From assembly GCF_048553275.1 (NCBI RefSeq), contig NZ_JBLZMW010000004.1, positions 259,084 through 323,083 of the forward strand: a stretch of 64,000 nt of DNA, written 5' to 3'. A program made the translations under genes and the position numbers. How positions within the stretch are numbered: position 1 is the stretch's first letter; each line of letters opens with the position of its first letter. The notes beneath the pieces were generated by a model, which saw nothing but the letters and a program-made list of their open reading frames with translations, was not told the DNA's origin and ran no database searches. Below, piece after piece: positions 53,163-62,200 of this stretch. The stretch comes from Pacificoceanicola sp048553275 (GTDB taxonomy: Bacteria > Pseudomonadota > Alphaproteobacteria > Rhodobacterales > Rhodobacteraceae).

Positions 53163-54082
53163 TCTTCAAATCGAATCGAATGTGATGAGAGCTTTATTCT
53201 TCCGTCCACCTCGATCTCATCTGATATCATTACTCCAACTAATCTTTCGATGATGCGGGTTTTTGCATTTGAAGCCGCATTTGAATTATTTATATCCAGC
53301 GAGCCGTCGAAAAGATGCGCCGAAAGCTCCGCAGTAACTCGCGCGCCGGTTTCAGCAGCAAACTTTGCGAGTGGACCTTCTTTGGTGACGTAGTCCCCTT
53401 GCAGCACTTTTGGACTAGAGATCTCCCAAAATGGTTCTTCTAACGTTCCGCCGGTCGAGAGGTGAGCATCTGCGATAGTGTTTCCATTCTCAAGTCGCTC
53501 GACCAAGCGCGGCCTGGGATCAACGCCGAGTCTCAACCGAACTCTGACTTTCTTGAACCCGTAGTTAATCTCGTGATCTAAGTATGCTCGTGATAGATGC
53601 ACCTCCAAAAATGCCAAGACCTCGGCGCCAGCTTCAGGCACTTGGCCAAAGTCCGAAATCGCTACGCTTGCAAAGTCCGGCGCATTGGAAACTGGAGATT
53701 GCCCTACAACCCTCAGGCCTCCGGATACTGGAAGTTCTAAGGATCGTCGGACGTGCAACCGAAAATCATTTGCGGTATCAAGTCGACGTGACTGTAGTCG
53801 ATGAGGCCCATTAATGTGCGGCTGACCACTGCTCCACGTTTCATGATTCAATGATACTCCACTGCCCATCTCAATACTCGACTGCATTTCCTTTGTTATT
53901 GAGCTTTTCGAACAAGCGCTATCTAGGGATTTTGGATTAACATCGCATCTTTCAGCAAGTGCCCTTCTCGACGATCGCGATATCAAGCCCTTTTCGTGTA
54001 AACACTCTGCCAGGAAATTTATTTTCTCTTGGAGTTGGTATATTGGGAGGCCTCCGGAAGTGTTTGTGCTATTTGTCTTCAT
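53159..54082 (-). CDS. Unknown 307-aa protein, partner of the LRR gene
   Basis: No family recognised. From Met 54082 the N-terminal 70 residues are helical and look like a small DNA-binding or adaptor domain (LPIYQLQEKINFLAECLHEK, ISRSSRRALAERCDVNPKSL). The remainder is mostly beta with repeated acidic/aromatic stretches (EVLAFLEVHLSRAYLDHEIN, KVRVRLRLGVDPRPRLVERL), ending IKLSSHSIRFEE. The frame is open to 54157, but the first Met with context is 54082. It is AT-rich and overlaps the LRR gene by four bases (ATGA), so the two are a coupled unit placed between DUF932 and ParB-like backbone genes. Confidence 0.65.
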   Translation of the reverse strand: MKTNSTNTSGGLPIYQLQEKINFLAECLHEKGLISRSSRRALAERCDVNPKSLDSACSKSSITKEMQSSIEMGSGVSLNHETWSSGQPHINGPHRLQSRRLDTANDFRLHVRRSLELPVSGGLRVVGQSPVSNAPDFASVAISDFGQVPEAGAEVLAFLEVHLSRAYLDHEINYGFKKVRVRLRLGVDPRPRLVERLENGNTIADAHLSTGGTLEEPFWEISSPKVLQGDYVTKEGPLAKFAAETGARVTAELSAHLFDGSLDINNSNAASNAKTRIIERLVGVMISDEIEVDGRIKLSSHSIRFEE

Positions 54083-54139
54083 TCTTCTACCAAAACCCCA
54101 AGATGTCACTTGTGTAGCCTGAGCAAAATGGTTTCTCGA

Positions 54140-54175
54140 CAGGCAATCATCAGGCAATCATCAGGCAGCTATCAT
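54140..54175 (+). repeat. Short tandem repeat (11-bp unit)
   Basis: CAGGCAATCAT twice in tandem (54140-54150, 54151-54161), then a longer variant CAGGCAGCTATCAT (54162-54175). It lies just upstream of the divergent region between the cargo pair and the small hydrophobic peptide. Confidence 0.7.
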
Positions 54176-54225
54176 GCAAGAAGGATTCGTGCCTTTCACA
54201 CTCCGGATGATACCCGAAGCCTGTA

Positions 54226-54341
54226 CCTCCAAGGTAGTGCCATCGTACACCATCTTGGAGGAAAAAATGCTCTGGACTGAAGCTGCACTGCTAACCGCTA
54301 TCGCTGTCATTGCGTGGCTCAAGTACTTTGGGTTCCTTTAG
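54226..54341 (+). CDS. 24-aa hydrophobic peptide with hairpin-sequestered Shine-Dalgarno
   Basis: ATG 54267 to TAG 54341 encodes 24 residues that start MLWTEAALLTAIAVIAW and end KYFGFL: one membrane-spanning helix with few charges. GGAGG sits six bases upstream, an ideal ribosome site. CCTCCAAG (54226-54233) pairs with CTTGGAGG (54254-54261), so the site would be hidden in a hairpin in the leader. Hydrophobic peptides of this size with masked initiation are typical of type I toxins, but phage or element-specific membrane peptides are equally possible. The frame is also open upstream from ATG 54174 (55 residues). Confidence 0.45.
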
Positions 54342-54408
54342 TCACTTGTCGGCCCTGTTGCAGCGCGGTGGCCCGCCTGCCTTTAGAGCAAGAGGGGTGC
54401 CGGGTTTT

Positions 54409-54469
54409 CCGTGACGGGTTTGGAGGTCGGGAGAGAGGCTCCCGGCTGGCCTGTCACGGAGATATCCCG
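54409..54469 (+). promoter_or_regulatory. Structured leader RNA, copy 2 (before the ParB-like gene)
   Basis: Outer stem CCGTGAC (54409-54415) pairs perfectly with GTCACGG (54453-54459). The inner hairpin TCGGGAG/CTCCCGG (54427-54433, 54439-54445) has the same AGAGG loop as copy 1. Ten bases separate the outer stem from ATG 54470, as in copy 1. The ribosome site GGAG overlaps the stem. Confidence 0.65.
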
Positions 54470-56599
54470 ATGACCAAGCAACAGAAAATCACCCTCAGCG
54501 CCTCGCGCGACATCCCCTTCAACAAGCTGATGCTCAGCCAGTCGAACGTGCGCCACGTCAAGGCGGGCGTGTCGATCGAGGAGCTGGCCGAGGACATCGC
54601 GTGGCGGACGCTGCTCAGCTCCATCACTGTGCGGCCGGTGCTGGACGACAGCGGCGCCGAGACCGGCATGTACACGATCCCCGCCGGCGGGCGGCGGTTC
54701 CGGGCGCTGGAGCTGCTCGTCAAGCAAAAGCGCATGAACAAGACCGCGCTTGTCCCCTGCATCGTGCGCACCGAGGGGCTCGCCGAAGAGGACAGCCTGG
54801 CCGAGAACGTCCAGCGCGCGCCGCTGCATCCACTCGACCAGTTCCGCGCCTTCCAGGCGATGCGCGAGAAGGGTCGCACCGAGGAGGAGATCGCGGCCGC
54901 CTTCTTCGTCTCGGCCAGCGTGGTAAAGCAGCGGCTGAAGCTCGCCACGGTCGCGCCGTCGCTGCTCGACGCCTATGCCGAGGAGGAAATGACGCTCGAC
55001 CAGCTCATGGCCTTCACTGTCAATCCCGATCATGCACGGCAGGAGCAGGTCTGGGAGGCGAAGCAGCGGCACTATTCGCGGCAGCCCTACGAGATCCGCC
55101 GCATGCTGACCGAGGGCGCGGTGCAGGCCTCGGACAAGCGGGCGCAGTTTGTCGGTCTCGACGATTACGTCGAGGCCGGGGGCGAGATCCTGCGCGACCT
55201 GTTCCAGCAGGACGATGGCGGCTGGCTGCAGGATGCCGCCCTGCTCGACGTCATGGTGCGCGAGAAACTGGCCGAGGATGCCGAAGTGATCCGGGCCGAG
55301 GGCTGGAAATGGGTCGAGGTCGATACCGAATTCCCCTACGGCCACACCTTCGGGATGCGTCGGGTTCATGGCGAGGCGGTGCCGATGAGCGACGAGGAGG
55401 CTACCAGCTACCAGTCGCAGAAGGCCGAATACGACGCGCTCGAGGCCGAGCATGCGGAGGCCGACGAGTTGCCGGACGAGGTCGATGCCCGGTTGGGCGA
55501 GATCGAGGAGGCGATGGAGGCACTTGAGGCACGTCCGATCCGGTTCGAGGCCGACGACCTCGCGCTGGCCGGGGCCTTCGTCAGCATCGACAGCTCCGGG
55601 CGGCTGCGGGTCGAGCGGGGCTATGTGCGGCCCGAGGATGAGCCGGTCGAGAAGGTGAAGGATTTCGGCGAGGTCGCACCGGAAGCAGCGCCGGACGAGG
55701 ACATTGATAACACGGCCGTGTCTACCACGGACGAGGAGGAAGAGGACGACGGTCTCAAACCGCTCTCCGACCGCCTCGTCATGGAACTGACGGCGCATCG
55801 TACGCTGGCGCTGCGCAATGCGCTGGCCCAGGACCCGCAGGCTGCCTTCCTCGCGGCGCTGCACGCGATGGTCCTGCGGCTCTTCTATCGCTACGCCGTC
55901 GTCAGCTGCGTCGAGATCGAACCGCGCAACGCCGCGTTCGGATCGCAGGTGCCGGGCCTCGGCGACACGACCTACGCGCAGGCCATCGAGCAGCGCCACG
56001 AGACATGGGCACGGAACCTGCCGAAAGCGCCAGAAGACCTCTGGGAGGCGCTGACCGAGTTCGACAGCGGCAGCCGCGAGGCGCTCTTCGCCCATTGTGT
56101 GGCGATGAGCGTCAATGCCGTCCATGATCCATACCAGCGCCGACCGCGCGCCATCGCGCATGCGGATGTGCTGGCCGGGACCGTGGGACTCGACATGGTG
56201 AAGGCGGGCTGGACGGCCAGGGGCGACAGCTACCTCGGCCGCGTGACAAAGGCGCGCATCCTCGAGGCCGTGCGCGAAGCGAAAGGTGAGGACGCCGCCG
56301 ACCGGATCGCCGGGCTGAAGAAGGCCGAAATGGTGACGGCCGCCGAGGACCTGCTTGTGGGCACCGGCTGGCTGCCGGACCCGCTGCGCACGCCGCCGCT
56401 GCTGGAAGAGGACGCACCGGAGATCGAGTTGGTCGACGAGGCGGACCGCACCGACGATGACGCTTCGGAAGACGATCCCGACAGCAGCGAAGCGCAATCG
56501 GCGGAAGACGGCGGCGAACCGGCTATCGGAGATTCCGACCCCTCGAAAGAAGATGATCCCGTCGCCGGTGACGCCTTCGTCCGGACCGCCGCCGAATGA
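54470..56599 (+). CDS. ParB/RepB/Spo0J-like protein (large, mobile-element type)
   Basis: A 709-residue protein. The N-terminal ParB-like nuclease/CTPase region spans about residues 15-110 (FNKLMLSQSNVRHVKAGVSI, GGRRFRALELLVKQ, AENVQRAPLHPLDQF matching the box II motif) and is followed by a KorB-like HTH (TEEEIAAAFFVSASVVKQRL). A long acidic, partly disordered middle and a helical C-terminal region of unknown type follow. It is more than twice the size of chromosomal ParB and belongs to the group on ICEs and plasmids, where it may regulate rather than segregate. The leader RNA suggests autogenous control. Start ATG 54470 with GGAG upstream; no parA is adjacent. Confidence 0.85.
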   Translation: MTKQQKITLSASRDIPFNKLMLSQSNVRHVKAGVSIEELAEDIAWRTLLSSITVRPVLDDSGAETGMYTIPAGGRRFRALELLVKQKRMNKTALVPCIVRTEGLAEEDSLAENVQRAPLHPLDQFRAFQAMREKGRTEEEIAAAFFVSASVVKQRLKLATVAPSLLDAYAEEEMTLDQLMAFTVNPDHARQEQVWEAKQRHYSRQPYEIRRMLTEGAVQASDKRAQFVGLDDYVEAGGEILRDLFQQDDGGWLQDAALLDVMVREKLAEDAEVIRAEGWKWVEVDTEFPYGHTFGMRRVHGEAVPMSDEEATSYQSQKAEYDALEAEHAEADELPDEVDARLGEIEEAMEALEARPIRFEADDLALAGAFVSIDSSGRLRVERGYVRPEDEPVEKVKDFGEVAPEAAPDEDIDNTAVSTTDEEEEDDGLKPLSDRLVMELTAHRTLALRNALAQDPQAAFLAALHAMVLRLFYRYAVVSCVEIEPRNAAFGSQVPGLGDTTYAQAIEQRHETWARNLPKAPEDLWEALTEFDSGSREALFAHCVAMSVNAVHDPYQRRPRAIAHADVLAGTVGLDMVKAGWTARGDSYLGRVTKARILEAVREAKGEDAADRIAGLKKAEMVTAAEDLLVGTGWLPDPLRTPPLLEEDAPEIELVDEADRTDDDASEDDPDSSEAQSAEDGGEPAIGDSDPSKEDDPVAGDAFVRTAAE

Positions 56600-56641
56600 C
56601 CTTCGAGCAGGTCGGGACCTTCCACCCAGGTTCCTAACACA

Positions 56642-56672
56642 GGGGCCCGTCAGTCACGGCGGGCCCCTGATT
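56642..56672 (+). terminator. Terminator after the ParB-like gene
   Basis: GGGGCCCG (56642-56649) and CGGGCCCC (56660-56667) pair around a ten-base loop, followed by TGATTTCG, 43 bases after the stop. The T run is weak. Confidence 0.5.
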
Positions 56673-56697
56673 TCGTCCAAGTATGATGGAGGTCGCC

Positions 56698-57735
56698 ATG
56701 ACAAGATCCGCCGCCGATCTCTCGCGCCAGCTTGCCGAAAATGCCGAGGCGGTGTGCCGGCATTATCTCTCGAACGGGCGGAAGCAGGGCCACTACTGGC
56801 TGGTGGGTGATGTTCGGAACACCGCTGGGCGGTCCATGTTCGTTCGACTGTCCGGGCCAGCCACCGGCACCCGTGCTGCCGGAAAATGGACTGATGCGGC
56901 CACGTCCGAGCATGGCGACCTGCTCGATGTCATCCGCGAAAGCTGCGGATTGCTCGACTTCAAGGACGTTGCCGACGAAGCCCGCCGTTTCTTGAGCCTG
57001 CCCTTACCTGATCCGCCTCGACAGCATTCTCTACATTTACAGCCACCAGCTGCCACAGGATCCCAGGAAGCGGCGCAACGCCTGTTTGCATTGGGCGCGC
57101 CGATCCGCGGCACTCTGGTGGAAACCTATCTGCGCGGGCGGGGGATTAGCGGTTTCGACCAGATGCCAAGACTGCGGTTCCATCCCGCCTGCTACTATCG
57201 GCCCGAGGGTGGCGGGCCTGTTGCGCGGCTTCCGGCCATGCTCGCTGCCATCACCGATCTCGAGGGCCGCCAGACCGGGACCCATCGCACCTGGCTGCGC
57301 CCGGACGGGAGCGCCAAGGCAAACATCGACACACCGCGGCGCGCGATGGGGGCGTTGCTCGGGAACGGGGTGCGGTTCGGTGCGCCCGGTGACGTGCTCA
57401 TCGCGGGCGAGGGGATCGAAACGGTTCTTTCCGTACGTTCGGCCCTGCCGGAAATGCCCGCCCTTGCGGCGCTCTCGTCGGGCCACCTGGCCGCCATCCG
57501 GTTCCCCGCTGGTCTGCGGCGACTGTACGTGTTGCGCGACCTTGATCCCGCAGGCGCGGCGGCAAGGGATCGACTGCAGGCGCGCGCAGCTGCGGTCGGC
57601 ATCAAAACGCTGACCCTCACGCCACGGCTGGGCGACTTCAACGACGATCTCCGGCGCTATGGTCTGGCAGCCTTGCAAGCGCCGTTGCGGTTGCATCTCC
57701 ACGCCGAGGACGCCGCGCGGCTCGTGCCGATGTGA
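56698..57735 (+). CDS. Toprim-domain primase-like protein (DUF7146 type)
   Basis: A 345-residue protein. The N-terminal half has a CHC2-like region with Cys at CRHYLSNGRKQ and an SWIM-like HxxDLLDVI. The C-terminal toprim domain shows AGEGIETVLSVRSALPEMPA (catalytic Glu) and LYVLRDLDPAGAAARDRLQ (D-x-D). It resembles the plasmid/ICE primase-like proteins, which could make primers for the element's replication or conjugation. ATG 56698 follows GGAGG by five bases; the frame starts at 56683 without a site. The canonical zinc set is not complete. Confidence 0.82.
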   Translation: MTRSAADLSRQLAENAEAVCRHYLSNGRKQGHYWLVGDVRNTAGRSMFVRLSGPATGTRAAGKWTDAATSEHGDLLDVIRESCGLLDFKDVADEARRFLSLPLPDPPRQHSLHLQPPAATGSQEAAQRLFALGAPIRGTLVETYLRGRGISGFDQMPRLRFHPACYYRPEGGGPVARLPAMLAAITDLEGRQTGTHRTWLRPDGSAKANIDTPRRAMGALLGNGVRFGAPGDVLIAGEGIETVLSVRSALPEMPALAALSSGHLAAIRFPAGLRRLYVLRDLDPAGAAARDRLQARAAAVGIKTLTLTPRLGDFNDDLRRYGLAALQAPLRLHLHAEDAARLVPM

Positions 57736-58063
57736 CAGGGCGGCAATCGGCCTGGCGCTGCACGGCTCACAGCATTGCTGTCGGAGGGGTATCCCGCGCG
57801 GGTCCGATCCACGGGAAAGGCCTGCGCGCACGGCCTTCTCAGAGGGCAGGGGGCCCACAAGCGGCACGGCCCGGCAATGGCCGCGCTCCGGCTATTTTCC
57901 GCCGCGCCCAATGGGGCGCTTTGCATCGCGAGGCAAAATAGCCGGGCTTGGCCATCAAGGCCCTCGCGACAGGCTCGGGCTGCCCGGCCGTTCCGCCCGT
58001 GGGCGCGTTCCTGCCACGAAGGCCGCGTGTGGCGCGCGGCTCCCCCGAGGAAGGAACCCGCAG
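57736..58063. other. 328-bp non-coding region with an extended inverted repeat
   Basis: ATGGCC-GCGCT-CCGGCTATTTT (57877-57898) faces AAAATAGCCGG-GCTT-GGCCAT (57935-57955), giving a 17-base-pair arm with a small internal loop. Inside is a nested GCGCCC-AAT-GGGGCGC hairpin. CCCGCGCGGG, a perfect palindrome, is at 57796-57805. The frames crossing it are open only because of high GC; the codon content is poor. It could be a structured RNA, the leader of the DUF2493 gene, or an origin (oriT/single-strand origin). Confidence 0.6.
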
Positions 58064-58999
58064 ATGACCCTTGATCCCGAAACCGATGCCCATGAGCCGC
58101 AGCACAGCACGTCCTCGACCGCACACGTCCTGACCGAACTCCAGCTCTACGGCTGGCGCCCCTACGAGGATGAACCCGACCCGCGTCCCTTGCCCGAGGG
58201 CAGCCAGATCGCCGGTGCCGTCGCCGATATCCTCGACGCCCTTGTCACGACGCTGGGTGATACGCGGCTCGAACCCGATCTCGACGAACTGCTCTGGGGT
58301 GCGGTCAACCTCTTCCACCGCGCGCTGGCGCGGACCGAGCGGCAACTCGACGACAACGAACAGGCGCAGCGCCGCCTGCAGCGGGAACAGGACGGCTCCG
58401 AGGTCAAATCCCTCGAACTCGAACGCCTCGTGGCCGAGGGGCAGAGCATGGTCGAGCGGCGCACCGCGCTGGAACTCTTCCGCGACCTCGCCGCCGAGGG
58501 CTTTGAACATTACCTCGGCAAGCCCTGGCATCCCCGGACCGGATCGCGCGTCAGTCATCGTAACCTGACCGCCGCAATGATCGACAGCCGGGATTTTCTC
58601 GCCGCCCGCCGCCGGGCCGAGGCGCAACTGCTTCTGCCAGAAGGCCCCAAGGTGGCCGTGACCGGCGGGGCGGATTTCAACGATCACCGCCTGATCTGGG
58701 CGCGCCTCGACCGTGTCCATGCCAAGCACCCGGACATGGTGCTGCTGCACGGCGGCTCACCCAAGGGCGCGGAACTCATCGCCTCCTGCTGGGCCGATCA
58801 CCGCAAGGTGCCGCAGGTCGCCTTCCGTCCCGACTGGACCAAGCACGGCCGCTCGGCCCCGTTCAAGCGCAACGACGCGATGCTGGATGTGCTGCCGATC
58901 GGCGTGCTGGTCTTTCCGGGTACGGGTATCCAGGAGAACCTTGCCGACAAGGCGCGCAAACTGGGTATTCCGGTCCTGAAGCACGAGGGCGGCGTGTGA
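58064..58999 (+). CDS. DUF2493 (SLOG-like) protein
   Basis: A 311-residue protein with a helical, Glu/Arg/Leu-rich N-terminal half and a C-terminal DUF2493 domain. That domain reads KVAVTGGADFNDHRLIWARL (Rossmann start), HPDMVLLHGGSPKGAELIAS, and RNDAMLDVLPIGVLVFPGTG with a closing ENLADKARKLGIPVLKH. SLOG-family domains bind nucleotides or ligands and are frequent in mobile elements and in defence systems that sense nucleotide signals. GAGGAAGGAACC precedes ATG 58064. Found next to the primase and ParB-like genes in many such elements; function unknown. Confidence 0.8.
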   Translation: MTLDPETDAHEPQHSTSSTAHVLTELQLYGWRPYEDEPDPRPLPEGSQIAGAVADILDALVTTLGDTRLEPDLDELLWGAVNLFHRALARTERQLDDNEQAQRRLQREQDGSEVKSLELERLVAEGQSMVERRTALELFRDLAAEGFEHYLGKPWHPRTGSRVSHRNLTAAMIDSRDFLAARRRAEAQLLLPEGPKVAVTGGADFNDHRLIWARLDRVHAKHPDMVLLHGGSPKGAELIASCWADHRKVPQVAFRPDWTKHGRSAPFKRNDAMLDVLPIGVLVFPGTGIQENLADKARKLGIPVLKHEGGV

Positions 59000-59286
59000 G
59001 CGCCGCATTTTTTTCTGAATCGACTCTTGTCGCTTGGCGTCGGAACACGAGCAGATCCGCAACGTCGAATAACGAACGCTTGACCGAGATCATCGTCTAG
59101 TCTTCCGTACAGAGACGAAGGAGGTACTATATCGACTTCCATCACGAAGAAAGCGGCAAAAAGTATGCAGGAAGCGCCACTCGGCTTGGTAGGTGGACGG
59201 TAAGTATCCTGCAAATAAATATAGGGTCTTCGATCGAAGATTTGTTAAAACTCGAATAACCTGCTCTGTATGAAGAAAGCGAAACC
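59000..59286. other. AT-rich leader of the helicase gene
   Basis: No gene with a normal start is seen. GGAGG at 59120-59124 precedes open codons but only ATA/ATC is in a suitable position. The base composition shifts from GC-rich to AT-rich at about 59000, marking the left end of the helicase cargo. Confidence 0.5.
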
Positions 59287-62200
59287 ATGACTGTTCATTT
59301 GACCGCGCGAATTGCTTGGCATGACAACGGCTGGGACGGTCGCATTTGTGAACATCCGGAATTGAATAGTTACTGTGTAGGATGCCAGTCCTACCCTGGA
59401 GATGTTATTGCCCGCGAGCGGCAGCTTGATCAAGAAATGGCAAATGCCGGAAAGCCGATCTCAGATTTAAAAAGTTCTGAGTTACCGCCCTGCGTCTATA
59501 GTGCCAACGCATTCGGGCCGGACACAATACGTGGATATTCGAACCCACCCGAATTCTTTTTCGATGGCGCTAGCCGTGCGGAATGGGACATTCCTCCGGC
59601 AACAACTTGTGTATGGCCATACGAGGCTATGTATAGCGAAGATGTCTATGAGAACGGGAAGCTGGACAACAACCGGCGCTCCGAGAACGCCGACGCATTC
59701 TTCGCAAGCATCGAAGCTGCGAACAGCTTGATCTTTTACTATGCGAACTATTCCAACCCCTTCAGCGAGGAAGAAAATCCTCGCTATGTGCTGGTCGGAG
59801 TGTCGCGGGTCAAGAACGTCTCCGATCGCCTGCTTTACGACGACGTGAGCGATGACATCAGCGAGAGATTTGCAGGAGGGATGATTTGGGGGCGCAACGT
59901 GACCTCACTATACCCCGACGAAGGGTTGCGTCTCCCATATCATCTTTATCGAGATGACCCCGAGGCGCTCAATAAATTTGTGGTCTATCCGGACAATCCG
60001 CGGACTTGCAAGTATGGCGCTCGACTTCTGACCAACGATGACGCTATTGGACTGCTTGAGCAATTTCTCGGCTCCATCCGAGAGTTGAAGGCTCTCGGCG
60101 ATGAAAGCGAGAACTGGGACGAGCGGGAGCGCTGGATTCTTGGTTGCATTGCCGAGCTTTGGAACAAGCGCGGTTTGTATCCCGGTCTACTCAACGTCAT
60201 GCGGTTTCTTGGAGCCGATCAGGCAACCGACCATGCTCGGCGTCTCATGGCAGAAGGTAAGTCAAAAGAAGCGCACAAGCTCTTCTTTGACGCTGTGGAT
60301 CACAATGTCGAGGTGGCGCCCTATGGCCTCATGGGAAAGCCGCTGTCCAAGCTGGCAAGGCAGTGGTTGCTGAAGCCGGACGATGCTAGGACCCTGCTCA
60401 GGGACGTGCTGCCACGGCTCGATCTGACTCTCGATCAGATCGAAAGGATTGTCAGCGAAGACGAACGCTTGCGGGCAGAGCATGGGCTGACGAGCGATTG
60501 CAGTGCCCCGGCGGAAAACCCCTACGTTCTCTCGGAGCGATATGTCGGCGATAGCCCCGACGACACCATTCCATGGGGGACGATTGATCGTGGGGTGCTG
60601 CCTTCGCCGGAACTTGGAGGCGAGCCTCTTGCAGACATGGAGTATGACGATGCGAGGCGCTTTCGGGCGCTTTGCGTGGAGCAGGTGAAAAGAGAGCCGA
60701 ACCAGACCTTCAGGGCTGCGGACGGCATCCTTGCAGAAGTGAATGCGCGCCTGCAGAAGCTTCCCGAATGGAAGTCCGCACACTTCACGGCAAGATACTT
60801 CGAAGTCGATCGCGCAACGCTTGAAGAAGCGCTGGTGTTGCGTAAGAAAGAAAACAGACTTTGGCTCTATCTGCAGGATGTCTATGACGATGAGAGAGAC
60901 ATTGAAGACGCACTAACAAAGCTGTCCGGGCGCGCTGACGTTCAGTTGCAGCGCCCGTTCTCCGAAAGCGATTGGCAGAATGAGATTCTCGACAAGAAAA
61001 GCTCTCTTCTCGCCAAAGCACGGGAGCTATATACACAGGCGGTAACGGCTCAGGCAGAAGCCTGTGAAACAATCTTTCGCCGCCCTCTGGCCGTCGTGAC
61101 CGGCGCTGCTGGAACAGGAAAGACGACTGTCATTTGCGCGATCATACGGGCAGTCCGTCAGACCGAAGGAGACGGCGCGCCTATTACTGTCATGGCGCCA
61201 ACTGGCAAAGCCTCGGACCGCGTCCGCGCAAAGCTTCATGAGCGCGGAATTGACCGCGTCGAAACCTCGACCGTCCACTCGTTTCTGGCCAAGGGCGGCT
61301 GGCTGAACAACAACCTGACCTTCAGGCGAAGCGGAGGAAAGCGTGATGGCGGCGGCACAATCATTGTGGACGAAGCCTCGATGCTTGACCTTGGGCTTAT
61401 GGCCAGCTTGGTTCGCGCAATAGATTGGCGACAGGTGCGCCGGTTCATCCTCGTTGGTGACCCCAATCAGCTTCCTCCTATCGGAAGAGGCCGGGTATTC
61501 GCAGATACGATTGTCTGGCTCGACCGAAAGGACAACGGAAGTATTGCGCGTCTCGATCAGAATCTTCGGCAAATGGGGAATGCCATTTCGGGGCAAGGCA
61601 CCGCCATACTCGACCTTGCTGACCTGTTCGTAGGTGCTTCGGCGCGTGAGGATGGAGAAGCAACCTCACCGCGGGCTGAGGCCCTCCTATCCGCCGTTCA
61701 CAAAGGCGGAAATGTCGATACAGACCTTCGCGTCATCTACTGGGACGACCCTACAACGCTTGCAGACCGACTAATCAAAGAACTCGAAACAGATATGTCT
61801 ACGCATACCAGCCAGGCATTGAATGAGGACAAGCCCTACGAACTCTGGCGAACCGCATTTGAGTGGATGCCGGAAAAATACCAAGTCCTTACGCCGCACC
61901 GCGCAGAGCTTCATGGCGTTGAAGCTCTGAACGAAGCACTGCAGCAGCGGGTAGCAAGGGGGACGATGAATTGGTTTGGCGCTGTGGACGGTATTACGCT
62001 TTTTGACAAGGTAATCCAATATCGGAACAGGCCCAAGTCCAACCCGATCTGGGCGTACAACTTCAATACCCGGAAATCAGAACGCTCAGAGATATTCAAT
62101 GGTGAGATCGGCTTCGTGCAGAAGCATGGGTTTGACGTGAAGAAGAACCGATTTCGAATGAAGCGGTTTCAGGTCAAGTTTGCAAGAAAGGATCACCTTG

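Noticed and set aside
57659..58999. A single 446-codon frame running from the toprim gene into the DUF2493 gene
   Set aside because: The part before 58064 crosses the non-coding inverted-repeat region with poor codon content; GAGGAAGG before ATG 58064 gives the real start.
59119..59240. Open frames after a GGAGG in the helicase leader
   Set aside because: No ATG, GTG or TTG in a usable position; only ATA or ATC follows.
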